A stretch of DNA of 64,000 nucleotides from Allokutzneria multivorans. GTDB lineage: Bacteria > Actinomycetota > Actinomycetes > Mycobacteriales > Pseudonocardiaceae. Where the stretch lies: the NCBI RefSeq assembly GCF_039537405.1, contig NZ_BAABAL010000019.1, positions 186,001 to 250,000 on the forward strand, given 5' to 3'. The notes beneath the pieces are model-generated. The model saw nothing but the letters and a program-made list of their open reading frames with translations, did not search any database and had not been told where the DNA came from. Of the stretch, positions 31,942 through 40,531 are shown one piece after another (within the stretch, counting starts at the first letter, position 1; each line of letters opens with the position of its first letter). The position numbers and the translations under genes are program-made.

Positions 31942-32154
31942 ATGACGACCGAAGCAGAGGCCCTCTTGCCGTACGAGGTCGGCGACTTCGCGAAACTCGT
32001 CCGCGAGGTCCGCGAGCGCAAGGGCTGGAGCTACACCCAGCTCGCCGAGGCCGCGAACATGCCGCTCGAAGCGGTGATCGACTTCGAGGCCGCCCGCATC
32101 CGCCCCTCCCTGGCCGTCACCACCATGCGCCACCTCATCGACGCCATGGACTGA
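31942..32154 (+). CDS. Small Xre-type helix-turn-helix protein
   Basis: 70 residues. An HTH of the Xre/Cro type is seen in FAKLVREVRERKGWSYTQLAEAANMPLEAVIDFEAARIRPSLAV; only one domain. The start is ATG 31942, 6 bases after a -10 element. An earlier reading from 31915 adds MACNSYRVR without support. It is divergent from the ABC importer operon, with only 52 bases between, and could regulate it. No operator identified. Confidence 0.75.
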   Translation: MTTEAEALLPYEVGDFAKLVREVRERKGWSYTQLAEAANMPLEAVIDFEAARIRPSLAVTTMRHLIDAMD

Positions 32155-32181
32155 CCCGCCCGCAGGCGAACTGTCCCGGCC

Positions 32182-32856
32182 TCAGCCGACCGGCTCGGGA
32201 AGCCGCGAGGTGGTGTAGGCCAACGTCAGCGGGCTCGCGGGGGACGCGGGGTCGGACAACGCCACGCGCCACGAGCCCGCGAACTGGTTCACGCCGGGGC
32301 GCATGGGGATCGTGCCGGAGAGCAGGACCGTCCCGGCCTCCAACAACCCTCGTTCGCGCAGGTCCGTGAGCCAGTAGGACGGCGGCAGCAGCTCGGCGAG
32401 CGTGCCGTGCTGGATCACCTCGTCGTCGGCCCACGCCGTCAGCACCAGCGAGTCCAGGCGCTGCTCCACCTCGGACAACCGCCACGCCCGCGTGCCGAGC
32501 ACGTCCGGCGCGGCCTGCTTGCTCCACGCGACCCCGTGCACTTCGAGGTCGCGATCGGTGTGGTCGCACGCCACCGTCAGCAGCACGTCGTCCTCCGTCA
32601 CCACCAACGCCCACTCCGCCTCTCCCGAGGTCTTGCCGTGCTGCACGGGCACGGTCGTGGCCTGCTGCGCCAGGTACGGCGCGACGGGGTACAGGCACGG
32701 CGTGACCGAGGGGGCGGGCACGCCGAGCTCGGCCAGCTCGGCCACGTGGGCGGCCACATCCTCCTGGCTCCGGCCCGCGTAGCCGCCGTTGAGCAGGTGT
32801 TTCACCGCCACGGGAACGCGGGAGCCGTCGGGGAGTTCGAACACCAGCTCGGTCAC
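32182..32856 (-). CDS. DUF2848 family protein
   Basis: 224 residues matching the uncharacterised DUF2848 family: VKHLLNGGYAGRSQEDVAAHVAELAELGVPAP, PCLYPVAPYL, and the C-terminal SWRVALSDP...LTLAYTTSRLPEPV. Function not known. GTG 32856 has GGAGGA 6 bases upstream. It is divergent from the MFS transporter; an operator-like palindrome next to the transporter start lies in the shared 54-base promoter. Probably an enzyme of the same catabolic pathway. Confidence 0.78.
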   Translation of the reverse strand: MTELVFELPDGSRVPVAVKHLLNGGYAGRSQEDVAAHVAELAELGVPAPSVTPCLYPVAPYLAQQATTVPVQHGKTSGEAEWALVVTEDDVLLTVACDHTDRDLEVHGVAWSKQAAPDVLGTRAWRLSEVEQRLDSLVLTAWADDEVIQHGTLAELLPPSYWLTDLRERGLLEAGTVLLSGTIPMRPGVNQFAGSWRVALSDPASPASPLTLAYTTSRLPEPVG

Positions 32857-32886
32857 GGCCGATCCTCCTCCACTTGCGCATACGTG

Positions 32887-32907
32887 TTGTATACAGTCAG
32901 TATCACA
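32887..32907 (+). promoter_or_regulatory. Operator-like palindrome upstream of the MFS transporter
   Basis: A 21-base pseudo-palindrome: TTGTATAC, 5 bases, GTATCACA. A similar 21-base site (TTGCATAC, 5 bases, GCATACAA) lies between the GntR gene and the nitrilase at 35021-35041, so the GntR protein is the likely binder. It lies 3 bases from the transporter ATG. Confidence 0.6.
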
Positions 32908-32910
32908 CGC

Positions 32911-34218
32911 ATGGCCCCGCAACCAAGCCGCTCAGCACTGGCGCGAGCCTTCGCAGCCAGCCTCTCCGGTACCGCCTTGGAGTGGTACGACTTCGCGATC
33001 TACTCCTCGGCCGCCGCGCTGGTCTTCGGGCACCTGTTCTTCCCGAGCGGCGACTCGCTGACCGAGACGCTGATCGCCTTCTCCACCTACGCGGTCGGCT
33101 ACGTCTCGCGCCCGCTCGGCGGGATCGTCTTCGGCAGGCTGGGCGATGTGATCGGCCGCAAGCGGGTCCTGGTGATCACGTTGCTGCTGACCGGGATCGC
33201 CACGTTCCTGATCGGCGTGCTGCCGACGCACGAGCAGATCGGCACCAGCGCCGGGGTCCTGCTGGTGCTGCTGCGCTTCGCCCAGGGCGTCGGGCTCGGC
33301 GGCGAGTGGGGCGGCGCGGTCCTGCTCTCCAGCGAGTTCGGCGACCCGGAGCGCCGCGGCTTCTGGGCCTCCGCCGCCCAGGTCGGCCCACCGGCGGGAA
33401 CCCTGCTGGCCAACGGGGTTCTCGCCGTGCTGACCGGATCGCTGAGCCGCGAGCAGTTCCTGAGCTGGGGTTGGCGCGTGGCCTTCCTGCTCTCCGCGGT
33501 GCTCGTGCTCTTCGGCTTGTGGATCAGGGTGAAGCTGGAGGAGACGCCGGTCTTCAAGGCCATCGCCGAGCACGGGGACCGCCCGGTCGCCCCCGTTCGC
33601 GAGGTCTTCACGACGCAGACCCGGCCGCTGATCGCCGCGATCCTGTGCCGCGTCTGCCCGGACGTGCTCTACGCGTTGTTCGCGGTGTTCACGCTGACCT
33701 ACACCACCCAGGTGCTCGGGCTGCCGCAGAGCTGGGCGCTCACCGCGATCATGATCGGCTCGGCCGCGCAGCTCGTGCTGATCCCGCTCGCCGGAGCGCT
33801 CTCCGACGTGTGGGGCCGCCGCAGGACCTACGCGGTGGCGACGCTCTGCGCGGTCGCGTGGCCGTTCGTGTTCTTCCCGCTCGCCGAGCAGCGGTCGCTG
33901 TTCCTGTTGGTGCTGGGCGTGATCGGCGGCCTGGCGATCCACTCGTTCCTCTACGGCCCGCAGGCGGCGTTCATCTCCGAGCAGTTCGCGCCGCGCCTGC
34001 GCTACACCGGCAGTTCCCTGGCCTACACGCTCGCGGGCGTCATCGGCGGAGCCGTCGCGCCCCTGCTCTTCACCTGGCTCTTCGCCACCTTCACCAGCTG
34101 GCTGGCCGTAGCCGCCTACCTGGCCCTCACCGGCGCCGTCACCCTCATCGGCGTCTTCCTCGGCCGAGACTCCGACGACGCCGAAGCCGAGGACCGCGCC
34201 CTCACCCCCGCCACCTGA
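32911..34218 (+). CDS. MFS transporter, metabolite:proton symporter type
   Basis: 435 residues and about 12 transmembrane segments. It matches the metabolite:H+ symporter group: N-terminal GTALEWYDFAIYSSAAALVFGHLFFP, then FGRLGDVIGRKRVL between helices 2 and 3, and RFAQGVGLGGEWGGAVLLSSEFGDP. Such carriers import carboxylates, betaines or similar small metabolites. ATG 32911 abuts an operator-like site. It forms a module with DUF2848, GntR and a nitrilase. Confidence 0.93.
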   Translation: MAPQPSRSALARAFAASLSGTALEWYDFAIYSSAAALVFGHLFFPSGDSLTETLIAFSTYAVGYVSRPLGGIVFGRLGDVIGRKRVLVITLLLTGIATFLIGVLPTHEQIGTSAGVLLVLLRFAQGVGLGGEWGGAVLLSSEFGDPERRGFWASAAQVGPPAGTLLANGVLAVLTGSLSREQFLSWGWRVAFLLSAVLVLFGLWIRVKLEETPVFKAIAEHGDRPVAPVREVFTTQTRPLIAAILCRVCPDVLYALFAVFTLTYTTQVLGLPQSWALTAIMIGSAAQLVLIPLAGALSDVWGRRRTYAVATLCAVAWPFVFFPLAEQRSLFLLVLGVIGGLAIHSFLYGPQAAFISEQFAPRLRYTGSSLAYTLAGVIGGAVAPLLFTWLFATFTSWLAVAAYLALTGAVTLIGVFLGRDSDDAEAEDRALTPAT

Positions 34219-34242
34219 CCGTGCCCCCTGGGGAGTTGGGGT

Positions 34243-34361
34243 GTCTTCAAGACCAGCGAACCCACCTCTCGGTCGTCTTCAACCGCCCCCTACCTCGACG
34301 TGGGCCGAGGGTTTGCCGACGTTGAAGACCGTGGGGACGGGGGTTTGGGGGTCTTGAAGAC
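34243..34361. repeat. Family A nested inverted repeat, copy 3
   Basis: Outer arms GTCTTCAAGACC (34243-34254) and GGTCTTGAAGAC (34350-34361); inner arms GTCTTCAAC (34275-34283) and GTTGAAGAC (34321-34329). Lies between the converging MFS and GntR genes, where it may terminate both transcripts. Confidence 0.78.
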
Positions 34362-34391
34362 TGGTGAACCGGTCGGCGCGCAGGATGCGGG

Positions 34392-35009
34392 TCACGAGGT
34401 GAGGAGGACCTGGCGGGTGGTTTCGAGGTGGTGGGTGATGGCGGCGGAGGCGGCCTCGACGTCCCCGGCCTCCAGGGCGGCGACGATCGCTTCGTGCTCG
34501 GCGAGCACCGCCTCCTGCCTGCCGGGCGCACGCACGAGGGCGGCCACGCCGCAGCGGATCTGCCGCGCGCGCAGGCCCTCGTACATGCGGCCCATCAGCT
34601 GGTTCCCGGTCGCCGCGACCAGGGCGGAGTGGAACTCGTGATCCAGCTCGATGAACTCGCCCTCCGAAGAGGAAACCAAGAGCCGTTGCCGCGCAAGGGT
34701 TTCGCGCATCCGGCCAACAGCGGAAGAGCCGACGGCGCAGCTCGCGGCGTGCCGCTCGATGAGCCCGCGCAGCTCCATCAGCTCGGCGATCTCCCGCCCG
34801 GAGACCGGCGCGATGTAGGCGCCCTTCTTCGGCACCAGGCGGACGAGGTCCTCGGCGGCGAGCATCAGCAGCGCCTCGCGGATGGGCGTGCGGGAGACTC
34901 CGATGCGGTCGGCGACGTCCTGTTCGCTGATGAAGCTGCCCTGCTGAGCGGGATCGCTGAGCACCGTGTTCCGCAGGAACTCGTACGCGCGGTCCCGCCC
35001 CGACTTCAT
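34392..35009 (-). CDS. GntR-family regulator, FadR (FCD) type
   Basis: 205 residues. The N-terminal winged helix has FISEQDVADRIGVSRTPIREALLMLAAEDLVRLVPKKGAYIAP, followed by a helical FCD domain with the metal/ligand residues (ELDHEFHSALVAATGN, EHEAIVAALEAGD, HHLETTR). It is divergent from the nitrilase gene, with a 21-base operator-like site between. A related site lies at the MFS promoter, so it probably controls the whole module in response to a carboxylate-like effector. Confidence 0.92.
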   Translation of the reverse strand: MKSGRDRAYEFLRNTVLSDPAQQGSFISEQDVADRIGVSRTPIREALLMLAAEDLVRLVPKKGAYIAPVSGREIAELMELRGLIERHAASCAVGSSAVGRMRETLARQRLLVSSSEGEFIELDHEFHSALVAATGNQLMGRMYEGLRARQIRCGVAALVRAPGRQEAVLAEHEAIVAALEAGDVEAASAAITHHLETTRQVLLTS

Positions 35010-35020
35010 CGCCCGTCCCG

Positions 35021-35041
35021 TTGCATACAGTGAGCATACAA
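35021..35041. promoter_or_regulatory. Operator-like palindrome between gntR and the nitrilase
   Basis: Half-sites TTGCATAC and GCATACAA (the second read on the same strand), separated by 5 bases, total 21 bases. The half-sites are inverted copies with two mismatches. It sits 12 bases from the gntR start and 19 bases before the nitrilase GTG. Related site at 32887-32907. Confidence 0.6.
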
Positions 35042-35059
35042 GCGAGCAAGGAGAAGCCC

Positions 35060-35848
35060 GTGCGCATCGCCCTCTGCCAGATCGTGTCCGGACCTGACCC
35101 GGCCGCCAACCTCGACCTCGTGCGCAAGGGCGTGCGCGAGGCCGAGGGCGCGGACCTGGTCGTGTTCCCCGAGGCGACGATGGCCTGCTTCGGCGGCCCC
35201 AAGCTCGCCGAGATCGCGGAGCCGCTGGACGGCCCGTGGGCGAGCGCGGTCCGCGAGATCGCCGCCGAAGCCGGGGTGACGGTGCTCGCGGGCATGTTCA
35301 CGCCGGAGCCGGACGGGCGCGTGCGCAACACGTTGCTGATCACCGGGCCGCACGGGCACCACGGCTACGACAAGATCCACCTCTTCGACGCCTTCGGTTT
35401 CCAGGAGTCAGCGACCGTCGCGCCCGGCACGGACGCGGTCACCTTCGACGTCGCCGGAACCACGGTCGGAGCGGCGGTCTGCTACGACGTGCGCTTTCCC
35501 GAGCTGTTCCGCGCGTTGGCCGATCGCGGCGCCAAGGTGACCGTCGTGACCGCGTCGTGGGGTGCGGGGCCGGGCAAGCGCGAGCAGTGGGAGCTGCTGG
35601 TCCGCGCACGTGCGCTGGACACGACGTCCTGGGTGGTCGCGGTCGGCCAGGCGGACCCGGCCAGCGTCGGCGTCCCCGCGCGCGGCGCCGCGCCGACCGG
35701 CATCGGCTTCAGCCTCGTCGCCGATCCCTTCGGCCGGGTGCACACGACGCTTGACGCTCAGCCCGAAACGCGAGTCGTCGCCATCGACCCCGAGGACGTC
35801 GAACCCGCCCGCGCGGCCATTCCGGTGCTGGTCAACCGCAGGCTCTAA
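35060..35848 (+). CDS. Nitrilase-superfamily carbon-nitrogen hydrolase
   Basis: 262 residues. The catalytic triad is visible: Glu in VVFPEATMACFG, Lys in GYDKIHLFDAFG, and Cys in AAVCYDVRFPELF. The amidase/carbamylase-like branch hydrolyses amides or ureas rather than nitriles. GTG 35060 has AAGGAG 6 bases upstream. It probably acts on the compound imported by the MFS carrier; substrate not determined. Confidence 0.93.
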   Translation: MRIALCQIVSGPDPAANLDLVRKGVREAEGADLVVFPEATMACFGGPKLAEIAEPLDGPWASAVREIAAEAGVTVLAGMFTPEPDGRVRNTLLITGPHGHHGYDKIHLFDAFGFQESATVAPGTDAVTFDVAGTTVGAAVCYDVRFPELFRALADRGAKVTVVTASWGAGPGKREQWELLVRARALDTTSWVVAVGQADPASVGVPARGAAPTGIGFSLVADPFGRVHTTLDAQPETRVVAIDPEDVEPARAAIPVLVNRRL

Positions 35849-35866
35849 CCACACGAACCGAAGAAC

Positions 35867-36754
35867 TCAGGCGGCCGTGAAGCGAAACGCCTCCAGCGTC
35901 ACGGTGGCCCGAGCGCGCTGCGGGGCGCGCGAGGCGATGCAGTTCTTGTTCCGGGAGCGGTCCTCGGCGGGCGCGAGCGGCACGACGACGTCGAGCAACA
36001 TCGGGTTGGTCGGCAGGTCGAACAGCTCGATGTGGAAGGCGCCGTCCGGCAGCGCGAGCCCGGCGACCACGTCAGCGGCGGCCTCGGTGAGCCGGTCGAG
36101 CGCGATCTCGTCGGTCACGGTGACCCGGCCGGCGCCGGGGCCGACGTAGTAGAACAGCCGCGCCGCGGCGATCCTGCCGTCCACCGCAATGCCCTCGACG
36201 TGGCACACCGGCGCCACGACCCACTCCTCGAAGAGCATGTCGACACCCGGGTCGAGGTCGGCGAGGTCGTAGGAGGAGGTCAGCCTGCGCGCGGGCGCGG
36301 CACCGCGCTGGACCGGCTTGGCGAACACCGCGGTGCGGAAGTCCCAGTCCTCCAGCTCGGCGCGGTCGAGCAGCTGCACGGTCCGCAGCCCGGCCGCGAC
36401 GGCGCGCTGGTGGGTCTGGCGGAGGTCGCTCGACACGAACGCGTCGGCCTGCGCGGCGGGCAGTCCCAGGCTGGCGCGCAGCAGCGCCGCCAGCGGGATG
36501 CTGCGGCCGTCGAGCGGAACGACGCGGTCCGGAACTCCCCAGCGCAGCTTCATGTCGGCGAGCGCGTCGGCGAGCAGCGTCTCCTCACCGGAGCAGGTGA
36601 TCAGCCAGGCGTCGTCGCCGAGCCGCTCGCACGCCCAGTCGTGCTCGCGCACGCCGCTGGAGAGCAGCAGGACGCGCGGCTGCGACGGGGCGGTCTCGGT
36701 GGAGACCGGCCCGATGGAGACTGAGGAGTCCGAGGAGTCCGAGGAGGTGGTCAC
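35867..36754 (-). CDS. ATP-grasp-like protein of unknown function
   Basis: 295 residues. The middle and C-terminal parts resemble an ATP-grasp fold (FAKPVQRGAAPARRL; DLDPGVDMLFEEWVV; PDGAFHIELFD; NPMLLDVVVPL) with candidate Glu and Asn ligands. The N-terminal 25 residues are Ser/Asp-rich and low complexity, encoded by repeated GAGGAGTCC-type codons. GTG 36754 has GGAGGT 6 bases upstream. Ligase or peptide-synthesis activity is possible, but key ATP-grasp lysines are hard to place. No clear partner gene. Confidence 0.6.
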   Translation of the reverse strand: MTTSSDSSDSSVSIGPVSTETAPSQPRVLLLSSGVREHDWACERLGDDAWLITCSGEETLLADALADMKLRWGVPDRVVPLDGRSIPLAALLRASLGLPAAQADAFVSSDLRQTHQRAVAAGLRTVQLLDRAELEDWDFRTAVFAKPVQRGAAPARRLTSSYDLADLDPGVDMLFEEWVVAPVCHVEGIAVDGRIAAARLFYYVGPGAGRVTVTDEIALDRLTEAAADVVAGLALPDGAFHIELFDLPTNPMLLDVVVPLAPAEDRSRNKNCIASRAPQRARATVTLEAFRFTAA

Positions 36755-36894
36755 CGAGTTACCTCCGAGAGATCCGAGCGACGTTCATATTCACCGTTAA
36801 CTTGCGGCAGATACTAACGGAAACGAGCGCCCGCGTGGACCATCCGGGTGATCGTTTCGGCTCAATCCTTATTGAAACTTCATCTTGCTCACCC

Positions 36895-36924
36895 GGTGTG
36901 CACGGATGTCCGGTACAGCACACC
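36895..36924 (-). terminator. Hairpin after nadC
   Basis: GGTGTGC (36895-36901) and GCACACC (36918-36924), extended by flanking pairs, begin 7 bases past the nadC stop. Probable terminator of the nadABC operon, without a U-run. Confidence 0.4.
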
Positions 36925-36931
36925 GAATGAC

Positions 36932-37825
36932 CTACTCCAAGTCCATCCCCAGATCGAGGGCGACGGCCGAATGGGTGAGCGCGCCGGCCGCCAAGAAGTC
37001 CACTCCGGTCTCCGCGTAGGCCCGCGCCACGCCCAGGCTGAGCCCGCCGGAGGCCTCCAACCGGGCGGGTGCCTCGGCCGCGCGGGTGCGGCGAACGGCC
37101 TCCACGCACTCCTCGACGGTGAAGTTGTCGAGCAGCACCAGCTCGGCGCGCTCGGCAAGGACCTCGTCCAGCTCGGCGAGCGAACCCACCTCGACCTCGC
37201 ACTCCAGCTCCGGGGAGTGCGCGCGCGCCGCCTTGAACGCCGCACCGACCGATCCGGCCGCGACCACGTGGTTGTCCTTGATCAGGACCGCGTCGCCGAG
37301 GCCGAGGCGGTGGTTCTGCCCGCCGCCGCAGCGCACCGCGTACTTCTGCGACAGCCTCAACCCGGGCAGCGTCTTGCGGCTGTCCCGGACGACGCAGCCG
37401 GTGCCCTCGATCTCCGCGACCCACTCCGCGGTGGTCGTCGCGATGCCGGAGAGGTGGCACAGCAGGTTGAGCGCGGTCCGCTCGGCGGTCAGCAGCCCCC
37501 GCACCGGCCCACGAATCCGCAACGCGGACTCTCCGGCCTGCAACCGCGAACCGTCCGGCCGCACGCCGAGCACCTGGTAACCGCCGACTCCGAGGACCGC
37601 ATCGAAGACCGCCAACGCCAGCGGTCCGCCCGCGAGCACGCCGGGCACGCGCGGGTTGATGTCCGCGACGGCGATCGCGTTGGCGGGCACGGTGGCCAAC
37701 GTCGTCACGTCCGGGCCGTAGCGGAGGTCCTCGTTGAGCGCGGTGTCGACGACCCGGCGCACGTCCTCCAGGTCCAGGCCCGCCTCAGCGAGGTTGATCT
37801 GCGTCTCCGGCGAAAGGGGTCTCAC
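36932..37825 (-). CDS. nadC: Nicotinate-nucleotide pyrophosphorylase (quinolinate phosphoribosyltransferase)
   Basis: 297 residues. It converts quinolinate and PRPP to nicotinate mononucleotide. Conserved blocks: NEDLRYGPDVTTLA, ERTALNLLCHLSGIAT, DSRKTLPGLRLSQKYAVRCGGG and KDNHVVAAGS, then ASGGLSLGVARAYAETGVDFLA. GTG 37825 overlaps the nadB stop by GTGA; a start at 37906 would lie inside nadB. Last gene of nadA-nadB-nadC. Confidence 0.96.
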   Translation of the reverse strand: MRPLSPETQINLAEAGLDLEDVRRVVDTALNEDLRYGPDVTTLATVPANAIAVADINPRVPGVLAGGPLALAVFDAVLGVGGYQVLGVRPDGSRLQAGESALRIRGPVRGLLTAERTALNLLCHLSGIATTTAEWVAEIEGTGCVVRDSRKTLPGLRLSQKYAVRCGGGQNHRLGLGDAVLIKDNHVVAAGSVGAAFKAARAHSPELECEVEVGSLAELDEVLAERAELVLLDNFTVEECVEAVRRTRAAEAPARLEASGGLSLGVARAYAETGVDFLAAGALTHSAVALDLGMDLE

Positions 37826-39459
37826 GCCGCACCTCCCAAGGCGATCGCGCTGAGCAGTACAGGCTGTCCGGACACGTCCAAGCGCAGCGGCAAGCTCCTC
37901 AGCCACCGCGCGTCGTCGCGGTCCGGGTGGTCCAGCCGCACGTGGCAGCCCCGCGACTCCGTGCGCGCGTCGGCCGCCGTCAGCAGTGCCCGCGCGGTCA
38001 ACGCGAGCGCGGCGTCCTCCACCGCGCGATGTGTCCTCAGTGGACGGTGCACAGAGGACTCCAGCACGCTCAGCGCCGCCGCGATCCCCTTTGCTTCTCT
38101 ACCGATTCCGGCGTAGCGGCTCATCGCGTCCTGCAACGGCTCGCGAACCGCGACCGGAGCGGCGGGCAGGTCGATGATCTCCACCGCGCGCGGATCGCCG
38201 AGCAGGCCCGCGCCGAGGTCGAACGCGACCGCGCGCGCCGCCCGTGCTCCGACGACCAGACCTTCGAGCAAGCTGTTGGAGGCCAGGCGGTTCGCGCCGT
38301 GCAGTCCGGTGCGCGCCACCTCGCCCGCCGCGTACAACCCGGTCAGCGAGGTTCGTCCGTCCACAGTGGACATCACGCCGCCGCACGCGAAATGTGCCGC
38401 TGGCGCAACGGGAATGCCGTCGGTCGCAGGGTCGACGCCGACCGACTGGCATGCGGCGTGGACCGTGGGGAACCGCCGCCGGAAGGCATCGCTGCCGAGG
38501 TGCGTCGCGTCCAGGTACACGTGGTTGGTGCCGGTCTCCGCCATCCGACGGCTGATCGCGGCAGCGACCACATCACGCGGAGCGAGGTCGCCGAGCGGGT
38601 GCACACCGGTCATCACGCGCTCGCCGAACGCGTCGACCAGCACTGCGCCCTCACCGCGCACCGCCTCCGTGACCAGCGGACACCGCCCGCGCGCACCGGC
38701 TCCGGTGAACAAGACCGTGGGGTGGAACTGGACGAACTCCACGTCCGCGACGGCCGCCCCGGCGCGCAGCGCGAGCGCGAGCCCGTCCGCCGTCGCGACC
38801 TCCGGGTTGGACGTCGCCTGGAAGAGCTGGCCAAGCCCTCCGGTCGCGAGCAACACCGCCGGGGCGCGCAGAACGCCGGGCACTCCGTCACCGTCGAGCA
38901 CCTGCAACCCGGCGACCTGGCCGGCTGGCGTGTGCAGAGCCTGAACAGCGATGTGGTTGTGCAGCAAGGGAATCCGGCCGTCGCGGATCGAAGACAGCAG
39001 CGCGCGCTCGACCTCCGCGCCGGTCGCGTCCCCGCCCGCGTGCACCACGCGGAACGCGCTGTGACCGCCTTCGCGGGTGCGGGCGAACCGACCGCCCTCG
39101 CCGAGGTCGAAGGCCGCGCCGAGCCGCATCAGCTTGCGCACGGCGGCCGGGCCGTCCTGGATGATCGCGGCTGTCGCAGCCTCCTCGCAGAGCCCGGCTC
39201 CGGCGGTCAGCGTGTCCGCGATGTGGCGGTCCACCGAGTCGCCCGCATCGTGTTGGCCGGGCAGCACGACGGCCACACCGCCTTGCGCCCAACGGGTGTT
39301 GCCGTCCTCGGCCGATGCCTTGGTGATCACCAGAACGCGCAGGCCCAGCTCGTGCGCGGTCAGCGCCGCGGTCAGCCCCGCGACGCCGGTGCCGACCACG
39401 ACGACGTCAGCGCGGGCCTCCCAGGTCGCCGCGCCGACCTCGCGCAGCGCCGCCGTCAC
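37822..39459 (-). CDS. nadB: L-aspartate oxidase
   Basis: 545-residue FAD enzyme making iminoaspartate for quinolinate synthesis. It has the FAD-binding N-terminus VVVVGTGVAGLTAALTA, the family motif NTRWAQGGVAVVL, the substrate region VEFVQFHPTVLFT, and GLYAAGEVARTGLHGANRLASNSLLEGLV. It overlaps nadA by four bases (GTGA) and nadC likewise. Confidence 0.96.
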   Translation of the reverse strand: MTAALREVGAATWEARADVVVVGTGVAGLTAALTAHELGLRVLVITKASAEDGNTRWAQGGVAVVLPGQHDAGDSVDRHIADTLTAGAGLCEEAATAAIIQDGPAAVRKLMRLGAAFDLGEGGRFARTREGGHSAFRVVHAGGDATGAEVERALLSSIRDGRIPLLHNHIAVQALHTPAGQVAGLQVLDGDGVPGVLRAPAVLLATGGLGQLFQATSNPEVATADGLALALRAGAAVADVEFVQFHPTVLFTGAGARGRCPLVTEAVRGEGAVLVDAFGERVMTGVHPLGDLAPRDVVAAAISRRMAETGTNHVYLDATHLGSDAFRRRFPTVHAACQSVGVDPATDGIPVAPAAHFACGGVMSTVDGRTSLTGLYAAGEVARTGLHGANRLASNSLLEGLVVGARAARAVAFDLGAGLLGDPRAVEIIDLPAAPVAVREPLQDAMSRYAGIGREAKGIAAALSVLESSVHRPLRTHRAVEDAALALTARALLTAADARTESRGCHVRLDHPDRDDARWLRSLPLRLDVSGQPVLLSAIALGGAA

Positions 39460-40457
39460 TCGCCACCGCCGGGCGTGCCGATCTCGATCATGCGCTGCAC
39501 GGCACCGCGCGCCCGGCGGGCGGTCTCGGCGTCCACGTGCACCTCGTCGGCGTTCTCCCGCAGGCCGCGCAGCAGCGCCGCCGGGGTGATCATCTTCATG
39601 TAGGGGCAGGAGGCGCGCTCGTTCACCGCGAGGAACTCGATCTCCGGAGCGGCCTTGCGCAGCTGGTGCAGCATGCCCACCTCGGTGGCGACCAGGACCG
39701 AGGTCGCCGAGGTGCTGCGCGCGGCCTTCACCATGTCACCGGTGGAGAGGATCTTGACCTGCTCGGCGGGAACCGTGCCCTCTCCCGCGAGGTAGAGCGC
39801 CGAGGTCGCGCAGCCGCACTCCGGGTGGATGAACAGGTCCGCGTCCGGGAAGGCGGCGGCGCGGTCGGCCAGCTCGGGCCCGTTGATCCCGGCGTGCACG
39901 TGGCACTCCCCCGCCCACACGTGCACGTTGTCCCGCCCGGTCTCGCGCCGCACGTGCGCGCCGAGGAACTGATCGGGAAGGAAGAGCACCTCGCGGTCCT
40001 CGGGGATCGAGCGCACCACGTCCACGGCGTTGGAGGAGGTGCAGCAGATGTCGGTCTCCGCCTTCACGTCGGCGGTGGTGTTGACGTAGGAGACGACCAC
40101 GGCGCCGGGGTGCTCGGCCTTCCAGGCGCGGAGCTGGTCGGCGGTGATCGAGTCGGCCAGCGAGCAGCCCGCGCGCGCGTCCGGGATGAGCACGGTCTTG
40201 TCCGGGCTGAGGATCTTCGCGGTCTCGGCCATGAAGTGCACGCCGCAGAACACGATCGTCGAGGCCTCGCTCTCGGCGGCGATCCGGCTCAGCGCGAGGG
40301 AGTCGCCGGTGTGGTCGGCGATGTCCTGGATCTCCGGGAGCTGGTAGTTGTGCGCGAGCAGCACCGCGTCGCGCTGACGTGCCAGTTCCCGCACTTCCTC
40401 GGCCCAGGCGGCGTCGGGGGTGACTCCGCCGTATGGGGCGATCTCCGCTGTGCTCAT
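39456..40457 (-). CDS. nadA: Quinolinate synthase A
   Basis: 333-residue [4Fe-4S] enzyme condensing iminoaspartate with dihydroxyacetone phosphate. Cysteines expected to bind the cluster lie in VFCGVHFMAET, DICCTSSNAVDVV and HPECGCATSA. ATG 40457 has GAGGAG 6 bases upstream. The operon promoter lies opposite nrtR, with a perfect NrtR-type palindrome between. Confidence 0.96.
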   Translation of the reverse strand: MSTAEIAPYGGVTPDAAWAEEVRELARQRDAVLLAHNYQLPEIQDIADHTGDSLALSRIAAESEASTIVFCGVHFMAETAKILSPDKTVLIPDARAGCSLADSITADQLRAWKAEHPGAVVVSYVNTTADVKAETDICCTSSNAVDVVRSIPEDREVLFLPDQFLGAHVRRETGRDNVHVWAGECHVHAGINGPELADRAAAFPDADLFIHPECGCATSALYLAGEGTVPAEQVKILSTGDMVKAARSTSATSVLVATEVGMLHQLRKAAPEIEFLAVNERASCPYMKMITPAALLRGLRENADEVHVDAETARRARGAVQRMIEIGTPGGGE

Positions 40458-40501
40458 CGGGTTCTCCTCGCGTGCGTGCCGGGCGCTTGCCCGTCACCCG
40501 G

Positions 40502-40524
40502 GTTTTCGCCTTAGAAGCGAAAAC
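40502..40524. promoter_or_regulatory. NrtR-type operator between nadA and nrtR
   Basis: A perfect palindrome, GTTTTCGC-N7-GCGAAAAC (arms 40502-40509 and 40517-40524). It lies 45 bases from the nadA start and 7 bases from the first possible nrtR start. The divergent gene encodes a NrtR-like repressor, so it would control both directions. Confidence 0.75.
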
Positions 40525-40531
40525 AGGGGAG

